Positions 44,179 to 53,673 of a stretch of 64,000 bases of DNA are shown piece after piece. Position 1 is the first letter of the stretch. Every line of letters begins with the position of its first letter. Origin of the DNA: Streptomyces sp. Je 1-332 (GTDB taxonomy: Bacteria > Actinomycetota > Actinomycetes > Streptomycetales > Streptomycetaceae). The stretch is from NCBI RefSeq assembly GCF_040730185.1, contig NZ_CP160402.1, positions 7,192,001 to 7,256,000 of the forward strand, given 5' to 3'. The notes under the pieces were generated by a model, which was given only the letters and a program-made list of their open reading frames with translations, did not search any database and was not told the DNA's origin. Made by a program: the position numbers and the translations under genes.

Positions 44179-45425
44179 GCTGTGGCCTTTCCAGATGGGG
44201 CCTCGACGATGCTGAGTTCAGGGATCGGGAAGACCAGACGGCCGCCCCAGTCGTGTACGTAGGACAGCTGCTCGACGAGCTCGGCCCGCAGGTTCCAGGG
44301 CAGGACGAGCACGTAGTCCGGCCGGTCGGCGGCTATCTGCTCGGGCGCCAGGACCGGGACGCGGGTGCCCGGCGTGAAGCGGCCGTGCTTGTAGGGATTG
44401 CGGTCGACCGTGTACGCGAGCAGGTCGGGCCGGATGCCGCAGTGGTTGAGCAGGGTGTTGCCCTTGCCCGGCGCGCCGTAGCCGACGACCGTCTCACCGC
44501 GCTCGGCCGCCGTGATGAGGAACTTGAGCAGATCGCGGCGCACCTTGGCCACCCGGGCGGAGAACTCGGTGTAACCCGACAGCTCCTGCAGCCCGGCGGC
44601 CTTCTCCCGCGCCAGCACGTCGGTCACCCGTTGCGTGGGCTCGCCGGCCACCTCGGCGGGCCGGGCCCAGAGCCGGATGGAGCCGCCGTGCGTGGGCAGC
44701 AACTCGACGTCCACGAGGGCGAGTCCACCGCTCGCGAGCGCCCGGATCGCGGACGCGACCGTGTAGTACTGGAAGTGCTCGTGGTAGATCGTGTCGTACT
44801 GGTTCTCCTCGATCAGGGTCAGCAGATGCTGCACCTCGATGGAGACCCAGCCGTCGTCGGCGACCAGCGAGCGCAGACCCTGGGTGAACCCGACGACGTC
44901 GGGGATGTGCGCGTACACGTTGTTGGCCACGACCAGGTCCGCCGGGCCGTGTTCGGCGCGGACGGCCGATGCGGTGTTCGGGCTGAGGAACTCCGTGAGC
45001 GTGGGCACGCCCGCGTCGCGCGCGGCGGCGCCGACGTTCACCGAAGGCTCGATCCCCAGGCAGCGGATCCCCCGGTCCACCACGTGCTTCAGCAGATATC
45101 CGTCGTTGCTCGCGACTTCGACCACGAAGGCGTCGCGGCCGATACCCGCCCGCTGTACGGCGTCGGCGACGAACGTACGCGCGTGCTCCACCCAGGAGGT
45201 CGAGAAGGAGGAGAAGTACGCGTACTCGCTGAACGTCTCCTCCGGAGTGATCAGCGGCGGTATCTGCGTGAGCCAGCACTCCGTGCAGACCCGCAGATGC
45301 AGCGGGTACGCAGGCTCAGGACCGTCCAGTTGGTCCGTGGCGAGAAAGCTCTCGCACGGCGGTGTCGCCCCCAGATCGACGACGCTCTCCAGCGCCGCCG
45401 AGCCGCAGAGTCGGCAACGTGTCAT
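44175..45425 (-). CDS. Class I SAM-dependent C-methyltransferase (zinc-finger/Methyltransf_14 type, NovU-like)
   Basis: 416 residues in three parts. The N-terminal putative zinc domain has CRLCGSAALESVVDLG and CTECWLTQIPPLI (two Cys pairs). The SAM domain begins VVEVASNDGYLLKHVVDRGI. The C-terminal Methyltransf_14 domain has VVGYGAPGKGNTLLNHCGI and TVDRNPYKHGRFTPGTRVPV. Relatives methylate carbon 3 or 5 of 4-keto sugar nucleotides. It overlaps the cytidylyltransferase by four bases, which points to a branched CDP-sugar. All parts are intact. Confidence 0.86.
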   Translation of the reverse strand: MTRCRLCGSAALESVVDLGATPPCESFLATDQLDGPEPAYPLHLRVCTECWLTQIPPLITPEETFSEYAYFSSFSTSWVEHARTFVADAVQRAGIGRDAFVVEVASNDGYLLKHVVDRGIRCLGIEPSVNVGAAARDAGVPTLTEFLSPNTASAVRAEHGPADLVVANNVYAHIPDVVGFTQGLRSLVADDGWVSIEVQHLLTLIEENQYDTIYHEHFQYYTVASAIRALASGGLALVDVELLPTHGGSIRLWARPAEVAGEPTQRVTDVLAREKAAGLQELSGYTEFSARVAKVRRDLLKFLITAAERGETVVGYGAPGKGNTLLNHCGIRPDLLAYTVDRNPYKHGRFTPGTRVPVLAPEQIAADRPDYVLVLPWNLRAELVEQLSYVHDWGGRLVFPIPELSIVEAPSGKATA

Positions 45426-46639
45426 TTGCTGCCCCCCATTGATTCCGTCCGGCCCGCGATCGCGGAGCGGTACCCCTCCATCAGGCGCTCAAGGCCGACG
45501 GCAGGGCTGAACCCCTGCTCGTACCGGCGCCTGGCGGCCCGGCCCATCTCCTGGTTGCGGGCCGCGTCGACCGTGACCCGGCGTACGCAGTTCGCGAGCG
45601 AGGTGGCCTCGCCCGGCCGGTGCAGCAGCCCGCTCACGCCGTCCTCGACCAGTTCGACGAAGGCGCCGTGCCCCGCGGCGACGGTCGGGACCCCCGCCGC
45701 CATCGCCTCCACGACGACCAGACCGAACGCCTCCAGCCACGTCGAGGGAGCCACCACGGCCACCGCCCGCGCGATGGCCTTCTGGCTCTCCGCCGTGTCG
45801 CACAGGCCGACGCAGCGCACGTCGTCCCGGCCCGCGGCCCAGGCCCTAACCTCCCGCTCCAGCGGCCCCGCGCCGGCGATGACGAGTGGCACACCCACAC
45901 CGCCGTCCGCGGCGATCTCGTCCCACGCGGCCATGAGAAGCCGCACGCCCTTGGCCTCCGCGAGCCGGCCGAGATAGAGCAGATGCTCGCCCGCGCCCTC
46001 GCGGCGGATCTCCGGCTCGGGCACGAAGTTGTGCTTCACCGCGAGGCGTTCGGCCGGCATGCCGGATTCCACCAGGACGTCGCGCTGCGCGGCGGAGATG
46101 CAGAAGAACCGCTCCACGCCGGACCACCACCGCCGCCGGTTGACCGAGAGGCTCAGCGCCAGCGGCACCGTCGCGAGCCGGGAGTCGCGGTAGCAGCCGT
46201 GCCGCACGGCGGGCAGCGGCGCCGCCGTCCCGACGCACTCGGTGCACGGCCTGCCGTCCCGCTGCAGTGTGCCGGGCGGGCAGACCTGGGTGTAGTTGTG
46301 CAGCGTGGCGACGGCGGGCACGCCCGCGTCGGCGCAGGCGGCGAGGACCGCGGGGGACAGGAGCGGGAAGACGTTGTGCACGTGGACGACGTCCGGCCGC
46401 TCGGCGCGGAGCCGGGCGGCGAGCTCCTTGCGGACCGCAGGGTTCCACGGCACGAGCAGCGGAACGGTCGCCTTGGACAGGAGGGAGCGGGCGGCGATGT
46501 CGTCGCTGCGCCGCTCGAACACCTCGACCCGGTGGCCGGCCGCGCGCAGCAGCGCCACCTCCTGGTCGACGACCTTGTTCTCACCGCTCGGCTGCGCCGA
46601 GGCGTAGCGGTTGTGCACCACGAGGACGTGCATGCTCAC
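45422..46639 (-). CDS. Glycosyltransferase family 4
   Basis: A 405-residue GT-B enzyme. It starts HVLVVHNRYASAQPSGENKV, with PDVVHVHNVFPLLSPAV and the nucleotide-sugar motif STWLEAFGLVVVEAMAAGVP. HLLYLGRLAEAKGVRLLMAA begins the C-terminal lobe. GTG 46639 is preferred over ATG 46633 because it overlaps the polymerase stop (GTGA) and has GGAGG 6 bases upstream. Four-Cys segment VCPPGTLQRDGRPCTECVG is common in EPS GT4 enzymes. Donor unknown. Confidence 0.86.
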   Translation of the reverse strand: MSMHVLVVHNRYASAQPSGENKVVDQEVALLRAAGHRVEVFERRSDDIAARSLLSKATVPLLVPWNPAVRKELAARLRAERPDVVHVHNVFPLLSPAVLAACADAGVPAVATLHNYTQVCPPGTLQRDGRPCTECVGTAAPLPAVRHGCYRDSRLATVPLALSLSVNRRRWWSGVERFFCISAAQRDVLVESGMPAERLAVKHNFVPEPEIRREGAGEHLLYLGRLAEAKGVRLLMAAWDEIAADGGVGVPLVIAGAGPLEREVRAWAAGRDDVRCVGLCDTAESQKAIARAVAVVAPSTWLEAFGLVVVEAMAAGVPTVAAGHGAFVELVEDGVSGLLHRPGEATSLANCVRRVTVDAARNQEMGRAARRRYEQGFSPAVGLERLMEGYRSAIAGRTESMGGSK

Positions 46640-47937
46640 AGTCGCCTCCGATCTTGGGCCCAGCGCGGGATACGCCGCCGTGGCACCGCGGGCTTCGCCA
46701 GGGGCGTGGCCGCGGCGGGTGTCGCGAGGAGCGAGGCGGCCAGGGCCAGATGCAGCAGATACGGCGAGGCGTCGCCGAGGCCCGCCTCGGTGTACGACGC
46801 GATCGCGCAGTAGCTGATCAGGAAGATCGCGCACGCCCGCGCAAGGGACGGCGGTCGCAGCAGCGCGACGCCGCCGAGGATGGTGATGAACGCCGTCACG
46901 AGGGTGACGCCGGCCCAGCCCTGCTCGTGGTAGACGGCCAGCCAGCTGTTGTCGATCGGCAGCCCGCCGAACGACTTGTCGCCGAGGCCCATGCCGAACA
47001 GCTTCTCCCCGGTCGTCCGGGGCGCGGCGAGGAGGGCGTCCCAGACCTTGGCCCGGCCGGTGAGGCTGGTGAGGTACTCCTGGCTCTGGCCGCGCAGGAA
47101 CCACGCCCGCAGCAGCGGGGCGAACCCCACCGCGGCCACCGTGGCGACGACCACCGCCCAGGTGAAGAACCGGCGGGCGGCGGCGCTCGTCAGGACGAGC
47201 GAGCCGATCGCCAGCGCGAGCCCGATGAGCATGCCGAGGGTGGCCGTCCGGGTATGGGTCAGCGCGAGCAGGACGAGCGAGGGCACGATGATGACCGCCG
47301 CGCTGCCCCTGTCGGTCCTGCGCCCCAGCAGAAGCAGCACGGTGAGCCCGATGATCACCGCGGCGTACTGGCCGATCTGCGGCGGGGTGAGCGGCCACAA
47401 CGCGCCGACGAGCCGCCCGCCGTAGACATCGGGCAGGGCCGCGCCCGGCGAGATGACCGCGCCGGCGGCGACCGACCCGAGCACCGCGAAGTACATGCGG
47501 ATGTGGTGCCGGACGAACGTGTCGCTACCGTCCCACCAGCGGCTGAGCAGCCACAGCGTGCCGATGAAGAGAGCGAGGCGGGTACAGCGGAACAGCGCGC
47601 CGAACCCGGACACCAGTTGCAGGCTGGAGATCACGCTCGGCACGAGCAGCAGGGTGAGCAGCAGCAGGAACGCGCTTGCGTGGATGCGCAGCCGCAGATT
47701 GAGCGCGAGCGCCAGCGTGAACGCGCCGACCAGCGCGCCCATCGTGACCAGCTGGATGAGGGAGCGGGGCAGCGGGATGATGATCTCGGCCCCGGCGGAG
47801 CCGAGCGTGTTGAGGATCAGCAGCCCCCAGACGGCCCCGACGAGTTTCGGTGTGCCGGGGCGCGGTTCGCCGCCCGTCCGCGTGCCCCCCGCGTCCGCTC
47901 CGTCCGGCAGCCCACCGCGCCGCAGGTCCTGACTCAT
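46636..47937 (-). CDS. Wzy-type polymerase / O-antigen ligase family protein
   Basis: 433 residues with about eleven membrane segments (for example FTLALALNLRLRIHASAFLL; VIIGLTVLLLLGRR; FFTWAVVVATVAAVGFAPLL). A periplasmic-type loop before the last segments contains RAKVWDALLAAPRTTGEKLF and GMGLGDKSFGGLPIDNSWLA, the recognised Wzy_C/O-antigen ligase pattern. It would polymerise repeat units outside the membrane. ATG 47937 is used; GTG 47946 is a possible earlier start overlapping the beta-helix gene. Confidence 0.82.
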   Translation of the reverse strand: MSQDLRRGGLPDGADAGGTRTGGEPRPGTPKLVGAVWGLLILNTLGSAGAEIIIPLPRSLIQLVTMGALVGAFTLALALNLRLRIHASAFLLLLTLLLVPSVISSLQLVSGFGALFRCTRLALFIGTLWLLSRWWDGSDTFVRHHIRMYFAVLGSVAAGAVISPGAALPDVYGGRLVGALWPLTPPQIGQYAAVIIGLTVLLLLGRRTDRGSAAVIIVPSLVLLALTHTRTATLGMLIGLALAIGSLVLTSAAARRFFTWAVVVATVAAVGFAPLLRAWFLRGQSQEYLTSLTGRAKVWDALLAAPRTTGEKLFGMGLGDKSFGGLPIDNSWLAVYHEQGWAGVTLVTAFITILGGVALLRPPSLARACAIFLISYCAIASYTEAGLGDASPYLLHLALAASLLATPAAATPLAKPAVPRRRIPRWAQDRRRL

Positions 47938-47938
47938 C

Positions 47939-49459
47939 TCACTCACCGGCCCGTGCACGGAGGGTGCTGCTCGCGTCCTGCTCGTACGGCGCGCCCTGCC
48001 ACTGCCCGAAGTCGAGCACCCGGCTCGGGTCGTGGGCGACGAACTTCCACGGACCGATGTAGACGTTGTCGCGCCAGCGGTTGCCCTGCTTGTGGGTGAT
48101 GGCGTCCGCCACCCGATCGCCCTTGTACGGCGACCACTTCGGGTAGGTGCCGTAGTTGGCGAGGACCGCCATGCGGTCGCACATGGCCGCGCACTTGAGG
48201 ACGGACTTGTCGAGCACGAACCGGTTGGTGTGGATGTCCACCCGCTGGGTCTTCCACCGGCAGTCGGCGTAGAGCGGCTTGGTGGCGATCTTCGGCTGCG
48301 CGCAGCGGTCGGTGTTCTTCTCCAGCAGCGTGCAGTCACCGGAGGAGGTGTTGGCGGGGCTGTTGCAGAACCGGTCGGCGTTCTCCCACAGGGTGATCCC
48401 GGACCAGTTGTTCTCCAGGAGGTTCCGGTAGACCTCGATCTTGTCCGTGCGGGCCCGGACCCGTGGTTCGCCGCCTGACTCGGACAGATAGAGGGTGGCG
48501 AAGGGGAAGGTGTCGCCGCCGGAGGCCCCCTTGCGGCCCTCGACCCAGTTGTTCCGCCGGATCGTGTTCTTCCGGATGACCGCGTTGTAGCTGGTCTCAT
48601 AGATCAGGGCGGCACCGTCGTTGGCATCCAGCACGTTGTCCTCGATGCGGAAGTCGTTGTTGTTGGTGTCCGCCCACAGCCCGGTCCCGCGGTTGTCGTG
48701 CACCCAGTTGCCCCGGATGTCGGCGCCATCGACCGCCCAGAACTTGACGCCCCCGGTGCAGCCGCAGCCCTCCCGCCGCCGCTCCCAGTCGCCGGTGTTG
48801 TTGCCCACGATCTCGTTGCCCTCAAGGACCAGATCGCGGAGCGGGCCCGTGCCCTTGTACGCGTTCATGCCGTACTGCCCGTTCTCGCGAAGGCAGTTGG
48901 CGCGGACCTGCTGGCGGGCGCCGGCCATCAGCCCGGCCCCTGAGTTGTGCTGGATCTTCGCGTGCTCGATCACCCAGCCGTCGGCCGAGTCGTGGTTGAC
49001 CACGCCCTGGTCGTGCGGCGCGACGAAACGCTGCACGGTCAGATGGCGGATGGTGACGTCACGGGCGTCGCCGCCGAACGCGTACTGGTTCTTCTTCCGG
49101 CCGTCGAGCACCGCGCCCGGCGCGCCGAGGTAGCGGTTGCCCTTCTTGGGGATGACTTGGGCGTGGCGGTCCGGTTCGAGCGTGTGCTTGCCGGGGCGGA
49201 GCCAGAAAGTGGTGTTCGCAGGGCTGCTCCTGGTCTTCGCTGCCAGGTCGTTGACCACCTTGGGATCGACCGTCACCGCGCCCGCCGGCGCCTTCGTCGG
49301 CCCGGCCGCGGGCTTGGCACACACCCGCGCCACGGCTCGCGCCCCGGACTTCGCCGGAGCGGGCGTCTGCTCCGCCCGCTCGCCCGGCGAGCTCTCACAG
49401 CCGGTCGCCACCAGCACGGCCAGCGCCGCCACCGGCAGAGCCCAGTTCCGCCACCTCAT
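47939..49459 (-). CDS. Secreted right-handed beta-helix lipoprotein
   Basis: 506 residues. A lipoprotein signal peptide ends at LAVLVATGC, with Cys21 the likely lipidated residue. From about residue 125 the chain is a right-handed parallel beta-helix: repeated short strands such as ARDVTIRHLTVQRF, GWVIEHAKIQHNSGAGL, LVLEGNEIVGNNTG, NDFRIEDNVLDANDGAALI and NAVIRKNTIRRNN. Such NosD/CASH-type proteins bind, cleave or epimerise polysaccharides. It overlaps the lyase-like gene by four bases, so a role in trimming or modifying the exported polymer is likely. Specific enzymatic residues are not identifiable by eye. Confidence 0.85.
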   Translation of the reverse strand: MRWRNWALPVAALAVLVATGCESSPGERAEQTPAPAKSGARAVARVCAKPAAGPTKAPAGAVTVDPKVVNDLAAKTRSSPANTTFWLRPGKHTLEPDRHAQVIPKKGNRYLGAPGAVLDGRKKNQYAFGGDARDVTIRHLTVQRFVAPHDQGVVNHDSADGWVIEHAKIQHNSGAGLMAGARQQVRANCLRENGQYGMNAYKGTGPLRDLVLEGNEIVGNNTGDWERRREGCGCTGGVKFWAVDGADIRGNWVHDNRGTGLWADTNNNDFRIEDNVLDANDGAALIYETSYNAVIRKNTIRRNNWVEGRKGASGGDTFPFATLYLSESGGEPRVRARTDKIEVYRNLLENNWSGITLWENADRFCNSPANTSSGDCTLLEKNTDRCAQPKIATKPLYADCRWKTQRVDIHTNRFVLDKSVLKCAAMCDRMAVLANYGTYPKWSPYKGDRVADAITHKQGNRWRDNVYIGPWKFVAHDPSRVLDFGQWQGAPYEQDASSTLRARAGE

Positions 49460-51441
49460 CCCGCCGCCCCCTGGCCCCGGAACCTGAGCACGGTCGTGAA
49501 CCCCTGCGTGCCGTCGGCGAAGCCGGTGCCGACCAGGGTGGTGGCGGGTTCCTTGCGCCCGAAGCCGGCGGAGTACCAGCCGAGCGGCGGGTCGCTCTCG
49601 CCGTGGTGCGCGCGCCAGGACAGCTGCTCGGGCAGGTCGAGCACCGCGAAACGGTCCTCGCCGTCCCGGGTCCAGGTGAGTACCGCCCAGTTCCCCACCA
49701 GGTCCGCGGCGATCGCCGGGCCGAGGTGGAACGCGAGGCGCACGGCCGCCCGGCCCCTGCCGCGCACCTCGTCGACCACCCGCAGCTCCTGGCTCGCGGC
49801 GGTCAGCTCCACCCGGCGGCGGTGCACGGAACGCTGGTATCCGTCGTGCTCGGCGCACCAGTGGGCCACACTCTCGGGGGATGTGCCCACGTCCAGGACG
49901 CGGCTGCGGGCGTGCCGGGTCCAGAGGAACGGGCCGCCGGAGACGGACTGGTCGGCGCCGTTCAGTTCCAGGGTGTTGTGGCCGAGGGTCGAGCGGAAGT
50001 ACTGCCGCCACTCGGGCTGTCCGTGGTAGCAGAACGTCCCCGGGTCGGCGAGCACGTCGACCCCGTCCTGCCGGACCTCCACGGACAGCGCGTCCGCGTG
50101 GGCGTGCGCGGCGATGGACAGGAAGCCGTGCGGGCCGCCGTCGCAGCGGCACCAGATCCCGTCAGGACCGCGCAGGATGGTCATGCCCGCGTCCGCGAAG
50201 TGCCCCGGTTTGGCGGAGGGGCGGGCCACGGCCGGTGCGGTCCCGCCCTTCGCGTAAGGGCGGATGAGCGCGGCGAGCAGGGGGGTGCGCACGTCGGTTC
50301 CGGTCACCTCCGGCCACCAGGCGAGGCGGCCGAACACCGCGTCCCCGGTGGCGAGCAGCGAGGCCCAGCGGTCGGTGCCCGCGCCGTCCACGATCAGGCC
50401 GTGTCCGTCGTCCGCGTCCCCCTGGCGCGGCGGCCGCAGCCGGTTGTCCACGACGGCCGCGAGCGCGTCGGTCATCCGCAGCAGCACCAGGCGCAGCGTC
50501 GCGGGGACCGGCACGTCGGCGGCGTCCGCCTCGGCCACCGCGGCAAGGCCGAGCTCCAGGACGAGCCCGTGGTACTCGCTCGCCAGCTCGCGGTTGAGCC
50601 CGGAGAGGAAGGTGTTGCCGCGCAGCTGCCGCTCGAGCGACCGCAGCGCGTCGTTCCGCCAACGCTCCGATGAGGGAAACCAGTTGAACGCGCAGGCCGC
50701 GGCGAACTGCCCGGCGGCCTCGGCGATGATGTGGTTGTTCGCAGAAGAGCCCCGGCTGGGGAAGCCGGCCAGCCAGCGCTGGTGGTGCCAGATCTGGTTC
50801 AGCGCCACCGGGTTGTCCTCGAAGAGACCGGCCGCGCCCGGCCAGCCGTCGAGCAGCCTGCGGACCCACACCCAGGAGAGCAGCCGGATGCCGAGCTCGA
50901 TGCCGCTGATCCAGTGCACGCCGCGCAGCGGCGGGTTGGCCGCCCACCACGACCGCAGGTGCTCGGCCACGCGCTCGGCGTACCGCTCGTCCCCGGTGAC
51001 CGCGTAGGCGGCGGCGAGCACGGTGAGGTACTGATGCCGGGACAGCTCCCAGATCTGCTTGATGTCCCCGACCGCGTCCTCCTGGCGGTACGGAAGGTCG
51101 AAGGCATAGCCCCACGGAGCATGGCGCCCGGTCTTCGGGTCGTACCACCAGTCCGGGTCGGCCAGGTCGTCGCGGGCCACCCCGAAGTACTCGGCGTGCC
51201 CGGCCATCAGCAGCTCCGCCGCGTCGACCAGACGCTTCGCGGCATCCGGCGGCACCGCGGCGAGCGCCGCGGCGGGCAGCACCGCGGTGAACCGCGCGCC
51301 GCTCACGCGCGGGCACTCGGGCCGCGCCGAGCGCCACCGGCGCCTGCGCACCGTGTCACCCACCCGGCCCGCGACCTCCCGCGGGCCCATGCGGGACAGC
51401 CGCCGCAGGTACCAGACCGGATTCCCCGAGTTCACGGTCAT
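49456..51441 (-). CDS. Heparinase II/III family (alginate-lyase-like) protein
   Basis: 661 residues. The N-terminal two-thirds is the alpha/alpha toroid with SRHQYLTVLAAAYAVTGDER, GVHWISGIELGIRLLSWVW and SSANNHIIAEAAGQFAAACA. The beta-sandwich heparinase II/III domain has GFLSIAAHAHADALSVEVRQ, ADPGTFCYHGQPEWRQYF and GHNTLELNGADQS. The H-A-H-A-D segment is the family hallmark. No signal peptide is obvious. Members degrade or condition acidic polysaccharides; several occur inside biosynthetic operons. Coupled to the dehydrogenase and beta-helix genes by four-base overlaps. Confidence 0.85.
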   Translation of the reverse strand: MTVNSGNPVWYLRRLSRMGPREVAGRVGDTVRRRRWRSARPECPRVSGARFTAVLPAAALAAVPPDAAKRLVDAAELLMAGHAEYFGVARDDLADPDWWYDPKTGRHAPWGYAFDLPYRQEDAVGDIKQIWELSRHQYLTVLAAAYAVTGDERYAERVAEHLRSWWAANPPLRGVHWISGIELGIRLLSWVWVRRLLDGWPGAAGLFEDNPVALNQIWHHQRWLAGFPSRGSSANNHIIAEAAGQFAAACAFNWFPSSERWRNDALRSLERQLRGNTFLSGLNRELASEYHGLVLELGLAAVAEADAADVPVPATLRLVLLRMTDALAAVVDNRLRPPRQGDADDGHGLIVDGAGTDRWASLLATGDAVFGRLAWWPEVTGTDVRTPLLAALIRPYAKGGTAPAVARPSAKPGHFADAGMTILRGPDGIWCRCDGGPHGFLSIAAHAHADALSVEVRQDGVDVLADPGTFCYHGQPEWRQYFRSTLGHNTLELNGADQSVSGGPFLWTRHARSRVLDVGTSPESVAHWCAEHDGYQRSVHRRRVELTAASQELRVVDEVRGRGRAAVRLAFHLGPAIAADLVGNWAVLTWTRDGEDRFAVLDLPEQLSWRAHHGESDPPLGWYSAGFGRKEPATTLVGTGFADGTQGFTTVLRFRGQGAAG

Positions 51442-53627
51442 CGCGCCCCCGTCAGCGCCACCGGAGCGCCGCACGCCAGGCCTGCCTGCACGGCGAGGGT
51501 GGCCGCCGTGGTGGCGACGAGGGACTCCAGTGGTACCGGCATCGGCCCGCCGGTCCGCACGGCCCTGACGAACGCGGCGAGTTCGGCGTTCTGCCCCTTG
51601 TCCCTGGCCTTGGGCAGCCGCGAACTGACCCACCGCTTGGGGCCGTGGACCGAAGCACGGACGAAGTCGTCGAGCCGCAGCACCTTGCCGTCACCGACGA
51701 GGTCCAGCGTCTCCTTGGGAAAGCCGGGCGCACCGTTGGTGACGTAACTGATGGTGGCGGTGGACCCGTCCGGGTAGCGCAGCACGACCTGGAGGTCCTC
51801 GTTGCCGGAGGTGGCCACCGCGTACACCGAGACCGGGTCGGCCCCGAGCAGCCAGCTCGCCGTGTCGATGAAGTGCCCGCCCTCGCCGACGAACCGCGAG
51901 CCCTCGGCGCCCTGTTGGAGGTACCAGCTGCCGTGCTGCAAGCGGCCCGCGTTGACCAGATAGCGCAGGTTCGCCGGACCGCTCCGGGCGCCGAACCGCT
52001 TCTTGGCCTCCTGGAGCAGCGGCGAGAACCGGCGGTTGAAGCCCACCTGCAACCGGTCGTTGCCGGACTCCTCCACGGCCGCGAGCACGCCCGTCAGCTC
52101 GTCGTCGGAGAGTGCCAGGGGCTTCTCCACGAACACCGACTTACCGGCGAGCAGCGCCCTCCGGGTCAGGTCGGCGTGCGAGCTGTGCCGGGTGACCACG
52201 AACACCGCGTCGATGGACTTGTCGCCGAGTACGGCGTCGAGATCGGTCGTGGCGTCGGCGAAGCCGAACTTCCGCTTGGCGTTGGCCGCGGACAGCGCGG
52301 TCGTGGTGACGACCGTGGACAACTCGACGCCCTCGCGCCCCGCCAGGTGCGGCAGCAGCATCGACGTCGCGTAGTTGCCCGCGCCGACGAACGCGAGGCG
52401 TACGGGTGACTTGGTGGCCCGTGGCGTGGCGGACACCTGGCCGCTCCCTCGCTTCACCTCGGGCACGGCCACTGCCGGGGCCTCCGATTCCGTTTCCCCC
52501 GTCTGCTCGGTGTAGCGGAACAGCACGGCCACGGCCTTCAACTCGCCGTCCTTCAGGCCCTGGTAGGTCTCCACGGCGTCATCGAAGGCGGCGATGTGGG
52601 AGATCAAGGGCTCCACGTCGACGCGGCCCCGGGCGGCGAGATCGAGGAAGCACGCGAGGTTGCGGCGCTCGGTCCAGCGCACATAGCCGATGGGGTAGTC
52701 CCGGCCCTCCAGCTCGTACGCGGGGTCGTAGCGCCCCGGGCCGTAACTGCGGGAGAACCGGACGTCGAGCTCCTTCTCGTAGTACGCGTTCCACGGCAGG
52801 TCGAGGCTGCACTTGCCGATGTCGACGACCCGGCCGCGGTCGCGGCTCAAGTGGGCGGCCAGCTCGACGGGCTGGTTGCTGCCGCCGCCGGCGGCCAGAT
52901 ACACCTGGTCGACGCCGTGGCCCTCGGTGAGCTCCGCGACGGCGGCCTCCACGGCGGCGGACGCGGGGTCGCCGCAGGCCGCGGCGCCCGAGCGCTCGGC
53001 GAGTTCGCAGCGCGCCGGGTCGGGATCGACTCCGACGACGCGGACCCCCGATGCGGTGAGGAGCTGCACCACCAACTGCCCGATGAGACCGAGGCCGATG
53101 ACGAGCGCCACGTCGCCGAGCTGCGGCTCGCCCCGGCGGACGCCCTGCATCGCGATCGACCCGACGGTGCCGAAGGCAGCGTGCCGCGGCGCGAGACCGG
53201 CGGGAACCGGCGCGTAGAGGTTCTTCGGCACCCAGTTCAACTCGGCGTGCAGCGCGTGCTCGTTGCCGGCGCAGGCCACCAGGTCCCCGGGCTTCACATC
53301 GTCGATCCCGGCGCCGACCTGCTCGACCACGCCGCACAGCGAATAGCCGAGCGGGGTGTAGGAGTCCAGCTTGCCCATCACCTTGCGGTAGGTGGCGGGC
53401 ACCCCGTTGGTGGCCACGCTCTGCATGACCTTGGCCACCTGGTCAGGACGGGAGCGGGCCTTGCCCACCATCGACATGCCGGCCTCGGACACCTTCATGA
53501 GCTCGGTACCGGTGGATATCAACGAGTAGGCGCTGCGGACCAGCACACCGTCCGGCTTGCACCCCGGAACCGGCACATCGAGCAGCGCCAGCTCACCACT
53601 CTTGTAGTTCTGTACGACCTGCTTCAC
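51438..53627 (-). CDS. Two-domain oxidoreductase: zinc-type alcohol dehydrogenase fused to Gfo/Idh/MocA dehydrogenase
   Basis: 729 residues. Residues 1-370 are a medium-chain dehydrogenase with SLISTGTELMKVSEAG, CGVVEQVGAGIDDVKPGD and the Rossmann VALVIGLGLIGQLVVQLL. After a linker rich in Glu/Pro, residues 405-725 form a Gfo/Idh/MocA domain: VRLAFVGAGNYATSMLLPHL and VFVEKPLALSDDELTGVLAA, whose EKP is the catalytic-lysine motif. This fusion recurs in EPS loci with heparinase-like and asparagine-synthase genes. It probably oxidises sugar C3 or C6. GTG 53627 has GAGGAG 6 bases upstream. Confidence 0.87.
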   Translation of the reverse strand: MKQVVQNYKSGELALLDVPVPGCKPDGVLVRSAYSLISTGTELMKVSEAGMSMVGKARSRPDQVAKVMQSVATNGVPATYRKVMGKLDSYTPLGYSLCGVVEQVGAGIDDVKPGDLVACAGNEHALHAELNWVPKNLYAPVPAGLAPRHAAFGTVGSIAMQGVRRGEPQLGDVALVIGLGLIGQLVVQLLTASGVRVVGVDPDPARCELAERSGAAACGDPASAAVEAAVAELTEGHGVDQVYLAAGGGSNQPVELAAHLSRDRGRVVDIGKCSLDLPWNAYYEKELDVRFSRSYGPGRYDPAYELEGRDYPIGYVRWTERRNLACFLDLAARGRVDVEPLISHIAAFDDAVETYQGLKDGELKAVAVLFRYTEQTGETESEAPAVAVPEVKRGSGQVSATPRATKSPVRLAFVGAGNYATSMLLPHLAGREGVELSTVVTTTALSAANAKRKFGFADATTDLDAVLGDKSIDAVFVVTRHSSHADLTRRALLAGKSVFVEKPLALSDDELTGVLAAVEESGNDRLQVGFNRRFSPLLQEAKKRFGARSGPANLRYLVNAGRLQHGSWYLQQGAEGSRFVGEGGHFIDTASWLLGADPVSVYAVATSGNEDLQVVLRYPDGSTATISYVTNGAPGFPKETLDLVGDGKVLRLDDFVRASVHGPKRWVSSRLPKARDKGQNAELAAFVRAVRTGGPMPVPLESLVATTAATLAVQAGLACGAPVALTGAR

Positions 53628-53673
53628 CCGAGCTCCTCTTGATTCACCGTCAACGCCGTCAATTCCAACGCCG

